From NCBI GenBank assembly GCA_023853785.1, contig JAJIRX010000742.1:248001-312000 (forward strand): DNA of 64,000 nt, in the 5' to 3' direction. Positions within the stretch are counted from its first letter, which is position 1. Each line of letters begins with the position of its first letter. The notes below the pieces were generated by a model. The model worked only from the letters and a program-made list of their open reading frames with translations. It was not told where the DNA came from and ran no database searches. The stretch comes from Psilocybe azurescens (Eukaryota > Basidiomycota > Agaricomycetes > Agaricales > Agrocybaceae). Positions 1 to 10,394 of this stretch are shown piece after piece. Made by a program: the position numbers and the translations under genes.

Positions 1-12
1 GCGCCAGGCCTA

Positions 13-36
13 CATGGATGGATGGATGGATGGGTG
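13..36. repeat. GATG microsatellite
   Basis: Short perfect to near-perfect tandem run of the tetranucleotide GATG at the left edge of the window, just outside the inverted duplication that begins near 45. Confidence 0.85.
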
Positions 37-44
37 GCAATTTG

Positions 45-454
45 TGTCAGTCGATAATCTTTACCTTGTTTGGAAATTCTGATAGCTCTACCTAAGCGCT
101 CAGCTACGCCGGCGTCCCCGTCCGAATTCTGGACCCTCTTGATAACTGTTCTTTGAGTTCGGATGCTACTCCTTGATAATGAGACAGTTTTTCAAATCTG
201 GTCTTTTTTTTTGACGTCATGGCTTTGTTCAGTTAGATAAAAGAACAGACGAAAGGTCAACGAAATGTCTTCGACTTCGTTTCACTTTAACCACAATGAG
301 CGCTCCTTCTAAACCAAACGTTCCTGCTAAAGGAATTCCATACTTTACGCTTGCACAAGATACACCGGCTGGTACGCCTGTATCAGAAGGTGGAAAATTG
401 CCCGTACTGTTTCAACCAATTCAGATCCGAGGCGTGCACTTTCAGAACAGAATA
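45..454 (+). repeat. Inverted duplicate of the OYE promoter and first exon
   Basis: This stretch matches, in opposite orientation, about 27,533-27,965, which holds the upstream region and first exon of the intact OYE gene. The match is high but imperfect, with scattered substitutions and small indels. It stops at the codons for the exon-end sequence FQNRIW, immediately before the intron of the intact gene; afterwards the two loci are unrelated. It is therefore a genomic-DNA copy of promoter plus exon 1, not a retrocopy. Confidence 0.85.
212..219. promoter_or_regulatory. Perfect CRE palindrome TGACGTCA upstream of OYE fragment
   Basis: The 8-bp palindrome TGACGTCA lies about 80 bp upstream of the ATG at 296. 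The same palindrome is kept at 27763-27770 upstream of the intact OYE gene. TGACGTCA is the classical binding site of ATF/CREB-type bZIP factors; regulation by such a factor here is inferred. Confidence 0.5.
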
Positions 455-481
455 TGGGATAGCGGCGAGCGGCTTGGTTGA
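296..481 (+). pseudogene. Truncated 5' copy of NADH:flavin oxidoreductase (OYE)
   Basis: The ORF starts MSAPSKPNVPAKGIPYFT and follows the intact minus-strand OYE gene (start 27686) for about 53 codons, up to FQNRIW. After that the frame runs into unrelated sequence and stops. No later exons of the enzyme are present: the His/Asn substrate-binding and TIM-barrel parts are all missing. Its promoter was copied too, so it may still be transcribed, but a working flavoenzyme is impossible from this piece. Confidence 0.85.
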
Positions 482-1734
482 ATCTTAATGAATGCACTGA
501 AGTGCCAATTTGATGTCAATCCTCAATTGTCTTGCAAAAATACCTATTAGCCCTTCGTAGTAGTCACTGTCAGTTTTTGTTTATAATTTACTACGTAGAA
601 GATGTGAGGCTGCGAATTTGGATGTAACAAAGCGTTCTTTTAGAATTCTTAGATGTGCAGCTATGTTCTATTCATAGTATCCATTAAGTATGTGTCCTAC
701 TCAAGTCACGGTAATGATCTTCTCTGATAAAATATGGGTCGTTAGGCCTTAGAAGAGTGACTCGCTCTGAAGACTTATTGCACAGTCAGACTTATGGGTA
801 CCCTGTCAATGAGAATTCAAATAAGCGCCGGATGGGAAGTTCACTCGAAGACACTGACTTGTATCTTAATGATTCAGTCATTCGGAATAGACACTCTTAT
901 AATCGAAAGATGATAAGCTGACACGCGAATAGCTCACTGGACCCGATCGATATCTGCCCATAGCACATAACTCGGACTCGGGCCCGGAACTTGAATGCCC
1001 ATGTGCTATTATGTTCGTTTATGGTAGTGCAAGCTGCACAAAGCCAGAAACTCTAACACCCGTTTGAATACCTTGGGTAAAATAACAAAGGTAGGTCATC
1101 TAGTCAAACTACAGCTGTTTTCGTGTTGGAAAATACTTACTTTCCCGCTCTCCACATCCCCAAAACCCAATCAAAACCCACTCAAAACTGTCGGAGACTC
1201 GAAACTGCGAAGTTTGCATTTATTTGTTCAAAAACTAAATTTGGCCTTAGGAAACTTGCAGATCGATGTTAATGTTGCGACGCAATCTCTCCCTTTACCA
1301 CGACTGACCAATGGAATCCAGAATGCACCAGCCGAACTTCCAATCTTTAGATATCTCAATGTTCTTCAACTGGACATGGCTAATAACCGGCAGGGTACTG
1401 TGATTCTCTTTCCGAGCACGAACGGAACCGCCTCGATTGTCCTCAGTGACTCGATTATCCTCGATGACAAGATAAATCGATTGTCATCGATCGGTCGGAA
1501 GCACGAACAGTGCGTGCATCTTTGGCCACGAGAATTATGCTATATGCCGTTGTTTCTATTGGCTAGGATGCCTTGGAAAGACGTAAGTCCCTGCCGCGAA
1601 GGTGCTGACAAAAACGCGCGCATATGCACCACCTTCCAGAAACCCGCGATTTTGTATAAAGCCCTGTCTACTGCAAAGTGTTCAAGCCATTCCATTGAAT
1701 AGAAAACACAAGCAGGTCCACTACACCTAAAACC
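482..1734. other. Intergenic, no supported gene
   Basis: Region between the OYE fragment and ALDH copy A. A plus-strand reading frame of about 210 codons (1064-1702) begins with TTG, has no recognisable domain and overlaps the likely ALDH promoter, so I do not call it. A perfect 10-bp inverted repeat with a 10-nt loop lies at 1461-1490. Confidence 0.5.
1461..1490. repeat. Perfect 10-bp hairpin upstream of ALDH A
   Basis: TCGATGACAA and its exact reverse complement TTGTCATCGA are separated by 10 nt, about 245 bp upstream of the ALDH A start. The arms contain TGACA half-sites, so this could be a regulator site rather than an RNA hairpin. Function is unknown. Confidence 0.5.
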
Positions 1735-3833
1735 ATGTTTAACAAGTTTGAAGAACACCTCTTTATTGCCGGAAAGGTATGAATAGAATTTACTCGTTCA
1801 ATTAGTATGAGTTTTCACCGATATGCATGTCAGTTTGTCGAGGGGGAGCGGAGAACGGTTAACTGTGATAAACCCAGCAACCAAGGAGAAAATTGCTTCA
1901 GTACATGTCGCCGGGATCAAAGAGGTCGACGCAGCAGTAGATGCCGCAGAGAAAGCATGGCCTGCATGGGCAAATGGTGACCCGGCGATTCGTACCAAAG
2001 CATTGAACAAAGTGGCCGATCTCGTGGAAGAGAACGCAAGCATCCTTGCGTCGGTATTGTCCACTGAAATGGGAAAACCTTTGCATCAGTGCATGTACGT
2101 CTTCTGTCTTGACTTATTGACGAATTCGTGGCTGAATGTCTGTATTTGACAGCAATGATGCGCATTATCTTGCACATATTTATCGATACTTTGCTGGCAT
2201 GGCGTACGCTCTTTCCTTGCCCCAGGTATCTGTCAGAAGGGACTCACTTGCATCATCGCGCTAGGGATAAGGTACATGGCAAAACGAGCCTCAATGTACC
2301 CGGATTCCTAGGGATGGAAATCAGACAGCCTTACGGTGTCACTGCCGGAATCATTCCATGGTAATACCTTATCCATCTACCAAACTCTGGGTACGATTAA
2401 TGATATACGACATGGTATCCAGGAACAGCCCTTTCAGTATGCTGGCCTGGAAAACAGCACCAGCTAGTACGTGTTCGCTCTTCAATGAAGGCATTTATAT
2501 CTTACATTTCAAACAGTGGCCACGGGAAATGCTAGTATCATTAAGACCAGTGAGAAATCACCTCTGAATGCCCTCGTATTTGCGAAGCTGGCAAAACAAG
2601 CTGGGTTAGTGCAAATTGATTGATTATCACTTCTGATACTGACCAGTATTTCAGCATTCCCGATGGCATTTTGACTATTCTCAGTGGTGCACGGGAAACC
2701 GGAGAGCTGCTGTCTTCCCACATGCGGATCCGAAAGATCGCTTTCACTGGGTCTACCGCTGCAGGAAAAGCAGTAGCTCAAGCTGCTGCTCGCTCGAATC
2801 TCAAATCAGTCACTCTCGAGCTCGGAGGTAAAAGTCCCCTCATAGTGTTCGATGATTGTGATTTCGAAGATACACTACCAAAGTATGTCCTCTTTTGTAA
2901 AAGATAGCAAGCACTAAATTACTTTGCAGAGCGTTAGCGAGCTTCACCACAAATTCTGGACAGGTTTGCATTGCGGGGAGCAGAATATATGTTCAAGACA
3001 CGATCTATAACAAATTTGCCAAGAGGCTTGCTGCTAGCGTTGAACAGCTGAAAATTGGGGATCCGAGCGACAGAACAAACGCAGCTGGGCCATTAGTTGA
3101 CTCTCTTCAGGTATTTAATCCTACCTTCCGCTTCTGGATACAGATTAACTTAATCTTTTTCCAGTACAAGCGTGTTCTAGACTATCTTGAAGTCGGAAAA
3201 TCAGAAGGCAAGTTGTTGGCCGGAGGTATTGCAGGAGATGAGAGGGTCCGTCCATGATGCCTGTGGTGAGAATTAATGTTGATGGTGATCATCTAACATA
3301 GGGCTACTACGTGAGACCTACTGTCTTCACTGATGTCAAAGACGACGCAAGAATCAACCGAGAGGAAATATTTGGGCCTGTAGCCGTCCTACACAGGTTC
3401 ACAACAGAGGAAGAGGTATTGAGGAGGTGAGTAGGATCACTTCTGATTACGAGACCTGTCTATCTAATTAACGACTTAGAGCTAATGACACTGAGTACGG
3501 ACTTGCATCATAGTGAGCAGCCTAACCACCTTGATTGCCCGGCATGACTTTTACCTTTGTGATGACAGTATATTTACTAAAGACGTCTCTCGTGCCATCC
3601 GATTTGCGAAAGGGCTTGAAGCCGGGAAGGTCGTAGTAAACGCTGCAGGGATGTCTGACTCGAATCTGGCTTTCGGAGGCTGGAAAGGCTCTGGGATTGG
3701 CCGTGAGCTTGGAGAGCATTGTATGTATACTTTAATGCTACCGTCACGTCCTAACTATTTCATGGATTTTCTGACAACCTTGTCTCCAGCCATTCATGCA
3801 TATACGGAGGTGAAGACCATCTTTATCCGGTGA
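1735..3833 (+). CDS. NAD(P)-dependent aldehyde dehydrogenase, copy A
   Basis: Oxidises aldehydes to carboxylic acids in the cytosol; the substrate cannot be read from sequence. The start [14 protein letters not shown] lies on a 42-nt first exon, as in copies B and C. Visible ALDH blocks in order are the [16 protein letters not shown]-terminal region, PWN-equivalent [21 protein letters not shown] cofactor loop, LELGGKSP with the catalytic Glu, [11 protein letters not shown] with the catalytic Cys, [10 protein letters not shown], and the C-terminal TEVKTIFIR. About ten exons are spliced by short GT-AG introns. One oddity: at about 1840-1846 a run of five G puts the end of FVEG out of frame with SGERLTV; four G would restore the frame seen in copies B and C. 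This is probably a sequencing error, otherwise a null allele. It is on the opposite strand to copies B-E. Confidence 0.9.
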
Positions 3834-4699
3834 TGATTAGGTTCCCTCGCTACTTCAGCTCCGTCCAATAAGTGAAAGGAAAGAAAAGAATCGATGTTGG
3901 TTCTCGATTAATAGTAAGGCCTGGGTATGACAGTTGTATCGAGGGGTTCTAGGTCATTCAAGTGGTAACACGAGCTCACAGGTTTGTGAAACTTTGGTAC
4001 TATACCTATTTCATCGTCTGGTAGAATGACTTGAAGGTGTCTGCTCTGCAGGTGAACAGTGTTGAAGTATATTCCTTGATGAGATAAATGTTCGGTAAAG
4101 AATTGGTAAAGAAGATATAAATGCCTTTACGGCTGGGTTGCGCCGAATCAACGTTGAGAGTCTTTGCGCCGAGCTGTCTATAACCAGTACCCTTCATACT
4201 CTTTGTGATGTCGGAGAGTTTAGTATGATGTGGAGTCCTTCATATGGGTCCTTTTTTCTGTGTAATGAGGTCCAAGCATTCATGGATCGCAGTCCAAGTA
4301 GGCGCTTCGTGAAGCTAAATGTCCTGATCCTTTTAGCGCGTACTGGCTCGGTAGAAAAGCCCTTCAAACACGACTCTATGTTATAGAAGGTCAACGAGGC
4401 GATATCGAAGCTTTCCTCACGTTCATTCTATGGCTCGCAATTGATCCTTTCGAATTTCAGGTATTTGCATGGTGAAGAGCTAACGTCGGTGCCCAGGCCC
4501 TCGTAAGAGCTCTGCAGTGTCTTTGTATGTGAATATTTCGTTGGCGTGGACAGGGGGCTTGCTCTATTTCACAACTGAGCTGGAAAGGTCGCGAAATTCG
4601 ATAAGCTGAAGCGATATGTATGGATATGAGACCGATACTTAGATTAGCGCCCAGCATGTTGGCAAGGCAAAAGACTTGCCTGACTAATCAGAGTGAGCA
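3834..4699. other. Intergenic, no supported gene
   Basis: AT-rich spacer between the ALDH A stop and the coatomer relic. Only short frames without recognisable domains are present on either strand. Confidence 0.5.
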
Positions 4700-5690
4700 T
4701 CGCAAACCTATTCCTAGAAGCGAACACCGCACTCTGCCCGCTCCCTTTCTTCTCATATACACGCGAGTCTTTCACCTCTCCTTGTGCTTGCTGAGGGAGA
4801 TTGGCGAGTTCGTACAGCGGGTTATCCGGGCTACTGGTGACAATGACGGCCTGTGCAGAGTTCGCGGCGGTACCCAAACTTGCGCGCACCGAGCAGCCCA
4901 ATATACGCCCCGGCATTGAAATCATACGAGCGGACGCATTTATCACTCGCTTAAAGTTAGAGGGTATTCTGGTGCACTGCGAATGCCGAGCGCTAGTGCT
5001 CGGGTTTGAAGTCGAACAGATTGCCGTTGTGGCCCGCAGCGAACAGATTGAGGGTGGGATGGGCAGCGAGCGCCCAGAACATATCCTGCTCACGGTGGAA
5101 TATCTAGATCGCCGTGCGCGCGCGCAGATCCCACACATGCACGATCCCGTCCCTGTCCTCTCCGCAGGAGACGACGCCAGATCTTGACGACGCGGTCGTC
5201 CCTGGCCGAGAGAGTAGGATGGGGTGGAATATGTCGGGGTTGACTCCCCGACAGCGTTCTTTAAGAACATCTTTGACGGTGGAAGATGTATCGAAAATCT
5301 TGAGATCGCCGGGACCGTTGCTGTTTGATCTCCCGGGACCTCCTTGATTGGGCGAGCCACTGCGTTGGGGGACTAAAATCAGGAGGAATATCGATGGAGT
5401 TCTGAAGTCGCGCACCGCAAACTTTGATTTTGTAATCGTCTCCTCCAATACAATACAGAAGAGCGCGACTGGGATGAAGAGCAATAGCTCTTACGGACCC
5501 TTTGTATCGTATCAATTAGCCTCCGGATAGTTATTGGACACGGTGGCAAAGAGCGGGGCCGCACCCTCATGCTCCCTCGAACCTGTCAACCAAAACGCCC
5601 ATGCGGCAATTCCACATCTGCACACGCCCACTGTCGAGTGAGGCGGCGAACAAGGATTGTGTTAGATTCCAATTATGTGAGAATCCTCGC
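4700..5690 (-). pseudogene. COPA: Degenerate N-terminal part of coatomer subunit alpha (COPI)
   Basis: Read on the minus strand from about 5690, the pieces follow the WD40 propeller of alpha-COP. They are SLDSGRVQMWNCRMGVLVDR, GPVRAIALHPSRALL, GGDDYKIKV, GPGDLKIFDTSSTVKDVL, VVSCGEDRDGIVHVWDLR, then [12 protein letters not shown] and ELANLPQQAQGEVKDS, and GSGQSAVFASRNRFAML. Stops (for example after DRFEG), frame changes and missing blades show it is not functional. It covers roughly the first 420 residues of a protein of about 1200. The next part of the same gene occurs at 20960-21575. Alpha-COP is essential for Golgi-ER traffic, so a full gene must exist elsewhere in the genome. Confidence 0.85.
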
Positions 5691-7062
5691 AACTTCCAAG
5701 TGGGTAATGATTTACAATAGAATATATGGATAAGGAAGTGATTCTAAGGAATCAATTCGACATTGGGACTCGGCAGAAAAGGTATAAAGCCGTCCTTGGA
5801 TAAGTGCTAATCATTCTTCCATGGCGCGTTTTGCGACAAGAGACGCGGCTGATGAGCGTGTCATAGGCCATCATGGACGTTCAACACAGAACGTTCGAAC
5901 GCTGCGCCGACACATAATTTCAGGTCACGTTCCAGCCAGCGCTTAATCGAGTCACTGCCGTCGTGAATTTGCGATTCAGAACCAAAGTGTCTCAGCAAGG
6001 TGATAAAGCGCTACACACTAATCTCATCCTCATCTCGACCCTCGACTTTAATCTAATGATAGAGTACGTATCTATATATGTAAGTACGCCGTCAAAAAGC
6101 GATCATCCCATCCCATCTACCAAAACCTGAATCAGCGTACTGAATACTGAATCATCGTAATGCCATTCATATGCAGCATGCAGCCATTTACAAACTATTC
6201 TACCCAAGGCGTTTTTACTTATTCACAAAAAAAAAAACAAACAAAAAGCTAGAATGACCCTCCATCATCGTCATCATCATCATCTTCGTCATCGTCCAAA
6301 ATCTTGAAAAAAGCAATGTAACGACATAGAAAAAACAAACAAGGTAAAAACAAATGCAAGGTTGGGTGCGAGTACGAGCGTGGGTGTGATTATGAATATA
6401 GGTGTGTTGGCAGGGGTATGAGTTGGAACTTGGATGACATGCGTATGTGTATCGTAAGAAAGAAAAGGAAAAGAAAGTAAATTGGGGTTATAGTAAGTGA
6501 ATCATCTATAAAATCCATTCATAAAAACAATGCAAGGTTCGATTCCCGACTCAGGAAGGAAGGAAGGAAGGAAGGGAAAGGAAAGGAAAGGAAGGGTTTT
6601 TAAAGTTAAAACGTTTAAATGAGTTCAAACTGGTATACCACCAAAGTCCATATGTATGTCGTGTATGTTATGTGCGTGTGCGCGTCTCTCAGGTATAAGT
6701 ATTCAGCATTGCGTGTGTTTGATGATGATTGCGTGTTTGAGTTTTGGATATGGAGAGGGTATCGTTTTCGAGTATCAAGTAGTGTTTGGCTGGTTGAGAG
6801 TTAGGGGCCAGGGTGATCCGAGTCCATTTCCGTATCTGGTTAGCAAACAGCAGGAGCCGTCGAGCCGAGCATTCATTCGGTTGATGACGCGATGTCGGGT
6901 GAGCAGTGTCCCGAAATCGACCATCCATGAATGCACTTCCTCTTCCACCACCGTCTTCCACCGTCGTCTTCTGCCACCATCTTCCTCACCACCTTCCTCA
7001 CCATGTATCCCAGCCCGCATATGCATTCGTCCACCACCTCCACCTCGAAAGCACACACAACA
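5691..7062. other. Intergenic with simple-sequence tracts
   Basis: Downstream region of the Kre6-like gene. It contains an ATC/ATCGTC-rich microsatellite (about 6264-6297), an AAGG/GAAA purine tract (about 6548-6597) and poly-A runs. A GGTTCGATTCC string near 6535 resembles a tRNA T-arm but has no pairing stem. No gene is supported. Confidence 0.5.
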
Positions 7063-9566
7063 CTATCTGCAAATCTCCCACATCTTGATGTAATCACTGC
7101 AAAGCACCAACATGAGCATGATCAACGCTAATAGCACGGGCCCGGGCACTCACATCCTGAACGCACGATCGTCCGCCGACGCAGGCCACGTCTTGGACCA
7201 CGTATCCTGCGCGCGCGCAAAGTCCCTCATAGCCGCTACAAGTCAGTCAGTAATATATTCATTCAAGGAAATAATACGCAAATGCAAAAGAAAAAAAACA
7301 CGCACTCAGACTCCCGTCCAGCCACATCTTCCCGCCCTTCCCGTCGGGGAACCACCCGCTCGTGCCCCCGCCGCCAGGTCGATGATCACATAAAAGTCCC
7401 TATCAAACGGCGCGGCGGGCGTCGCGCCGTCCACGCCCTCGTACGGGTTCGTCACCGCGACGACCGCGCCCTCGCTCCCGTTCCTGGCCGTCTGCGGGAA
7501 CCCCGCCTTGTTCCAATACGACTTTTTCGGGTCCGCCTTCGCCTTGCCCAGCGAGAACGACGGGCCCGCGGCGCGCGTGGAGACCTCGAGCAGCGTGTGC
7601 GTCGTCTTGTCGACGCTGAAGCGCATGAACTCCTCCGTCCACTCGAGCGTGTACACGTGGAACCCGCTGGCGAAGGACGACCTTTTGAGGGAGAACCAGC
7701 CGAAGACGGTGCGGAGCAGCGCGGGAAGGGCCCGTAGTTCAGGGAGGCGCGGATGAAGTTGGAGCCCTGCGCGGGGTAGGCGGGCCCGTTGCCGCGCGCC
7801 TCGAGGATGTCGATCTCGCCGGAGATGGGCCATGCGCCGTACGTCTCGGACGTGGGCAGCATCCATACTGCGGGCCAAAGCCAATCTCTGCGCAGGAGGA
7901 GATATTGAGCTTAGGGGATGGGTAAAGGCAGAAGGAAACACTTACCCAGTAGGCAGCTTCGCCCTAAACTCTACTTTACCATACCTGATGCTCTTGTTCC
8001 CCTTCGTGTTGATCCGCGCGCTCTGCACCGGGTTGATCACCGTGCCCAGACTCTGGTCCGACGTCGCGCTGCACGCCGTCTTATTATCCGTCGTACACCC
8101 GTCCAGCGTGAACTTGCCCCCGTCCAAAATATTGTCCACCTTGTCGCTCGTCAGCGTCGGCATGATGTACAGCTCGCCGTTGCGCAGGAACAGGTTGTCG
8201 CTGTCGCCCGTCGTCATCTCGAACTCGCCGTTCCCGAACCCGCCGAGCTCGATGTCGTAGTTCCACACGCTCGTGTCGAGCGTGCCGCCCGAAAAAGTCC
8301 TCCGTGAGCACGGGGCAGAGCGTCGCCGGGTCGAGCACGTTCACGGACGCGATCCCCGTGAAGCACAGCAGCGCGGCGCCCGCGACGCCGAGGAAGACGC
8401 AGCCGAGCGTGAGCCAGTACGACGTGCGCGCGCGCAGCTCGCGCCGCGAGCCACGGCTTCTCGGACGGGTGGATGGGCGCGGTGAGCCGCGTGGACGGGA
8501 GCGGCGGCTTGGGCTTGTGCAGCGCCATCGCGAAGGGCGGCGGGTACGTCGCCCCCTGGGCGACGGCGGTGGGCCCGGGGTGTACGGGAGCGCGGTGGTG
8601 GATGCGCTGGGCGACGCGGAGAGCGGCATGCTCGCGTACTGGTTCGCGTAGGACGGCGGGGACCACAGGGACGACGTGGGGCGGGACGAGGGCGCGAGGA
8701 ACGGCGCGCGGAAGGAGTGCACGGACGAGTTGCGCGGGAGCCCGGCGTGCGCCGCGGCGCCGCCCGTGGCGGTGGCGGCGGACGCTGCGATGGGGGCCGC
8801 GGCGCTTTGCTTGTAGAGCGAGTTCGAGGAGGAGGAGCGCGGGAGGGAGGAGGAGGATGCGTTCCCGCCCTCCGAGGTGGGCGTGCCGGCGCCGTTGTCG
8901 GCCATGAACGGCGCGAAGGGCTTGCGCAGGTCGGTGAGCGAGGGCTGGAGGAGGTCGTCCGCCGCGGACATGGAGTCGAGCGACGAGCGGCGGCGCGAGA
9001 GGCCGGGGATGGAGAGGCCGGGGTCGGGGTTGCCGGGGTACGCCTGGAACGGGAAGGTGAAGGACGACGGGGGCGGTTTCGAAGGCAGCGCTTTGAAGAG
9101 GGTTGCGCTCGACGGGGGCGAGTCGGGGATGGGGGCACGGGGGCGCGGCGCCCGGTGGGAGGTGGTGATTTAGCGAGCTCCTGCGGGCAGCGATGGTGGT
9201 GGTGGGGTAGGTGGGGGTGAGCGGGCTGGTGGGGTTGTCGACGGGTGCGTAGGCCGCGGAGGAGGAGGACATGGAGGACCGCTTCCTAGCGTGCACGCGC
9301 TGGTGGGTCGCCGCGCGCGAGGGGATGGTGATCTCTGCGTCCGAGTCCGAGGGCGGGTCGACGGAGGAGTTCTCGATGGACGAGCCCGAGGAGCGGTTGG
9401 TGTCGGCCGAGATGAAGAACGGGCGCGGCGGGGCCAGCGAGTGGGACTGGGAGGGGGAATGGGAGTGGGTGCTGGGGTGGTCCGACTCTTCTTCAGAAGA
9501 GGCTGCTCTGGCCCGCGGGGGAGCGAGCTGGGTGCCGCTCAGACGCCGTTGGTATGGGTATGCCAT
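7063..9566 (-). CDS. KRE6: Kre6/Skn1-like GH16 beta-glucan synthesis-associated membrane protein
   Basis: Type II membrane protein of the secretory pathway needed for beta-1,6-glucan assembly in yeast. From the start MAYPYQRRLSGTQ the order is a long Ser/Pro-rich cytosolic tail, one membrane segment (YWLTLGCVFLGVAGAALLC), and the lumenal GH16-like domain. That domain shows FEMTTGDSDNLFL, the active-site motif ISGEIDILEARGNGPAYP, FHVYTLEWTEEFMRF, SYWNKAGFP, FYVIIDLAAG and the C-terminal DYIKMWEICR. Introns near the 3' end keep the frame. At least six frame breaks (about 9150, 8560, 8440, 8287, 7730, 7365) each sit in G/C runs, and one base more or less restores the family sequence. These are probable assembly errors. 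It shares a promoter region with the GT2 gene. An in-frame ATG at 9665 is possible but adds a poorly conserved leader. Confidence 0.85.
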
Positions 9567-10394
9567 CGTACTTGGGATGGATGGTGGATGTGAAAGAAAG
9601 AACAAGAACGAGGACGAGAATGAAAGCGACCTTAAGTTATTACCACCCTCGTTCCATGATTTCATCCCATCTCATTCCCCATCACCCAACCCCCTTCCGG
9701 ACTCCGGATTTCCCTCCCTCCCAATCTACGCTAATAGCCAGCGAAAAACAAAATAAACAAGCGCAAGGCACCACGCACACACGCCGCGGGCACCACCACC
9801 CTGGATATTTTATTTTAGCACCGCTTGAGAGGGCGACGACGACGTCGTCGTCGCGAGATCTCCGCAGAAATTTCGAATTACAAAAGACTAACTGACGAAC
9901 GGATGACATGAGGATTGACGTCACTAGCCCTATCTCGCTCCTTATCAGAAGTCGATATCAGGCGGCCCTCGGACACCCCCTACGCGATCGAGATTCGAGA
10001 TTCACAACTCAGTGAGATGCAGCGTTGCGGCGCGGCTTCCACCCCTGCCTGGTGGGGTGGTGTTTGGCTTGCGTGAAGCTTTGAGCAAATTCCTCCGAGT
10101 GCCCGCGACCGTAAAAAAATATGATGATGATGATGGATACGTGATACCTTCCTCTCATGAAAATAATAAAATAACCGCGTGTGAGCCCCTCCCCCTCCGC
10201 CCGAGATTATTTCATAGTAACCTTCTCTATTCTCAAGATCTCTCTCGCCCTCCCTACCTTTACCTCTACCTTAACCTTTATCTCTGCCTCGTCTTCTGAG
10301 CGCGGAGTTCCTATCCCTATAGGCTGCCAGTGTTTGCCTTCCACTTCCCTTCCCCCCCAACCACTAGGCACCCTCCACACATACTTTACTCACG
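9567..10394. promoter_or_regulatory. Divergent promoter region between two cell-wall genes
   Basis: About 830 bp separate the start codons of the Kre6-like gene (minus) and the GT2 gene (plus), with no gene between. Pyrimidine-rich tracts lie just upstream of the GT2 start, as is common at fungal transcription starts. A shared control region is inferred from the arrangement only. Confidence 0.5.

Noticed and set aside
1064..1702. 212-codon plus-strand frame before ALDH A
   Set aside because: Starts with TTG, no domain or compositional sign of coding, overlaps the ALDH promoter.
6525..6555. GGTTCGATTCC resembling a tRNA T-arm
   Set aside because: The flanking bases do not pair into a T-stem and no acceptor or anticodon arm is present.
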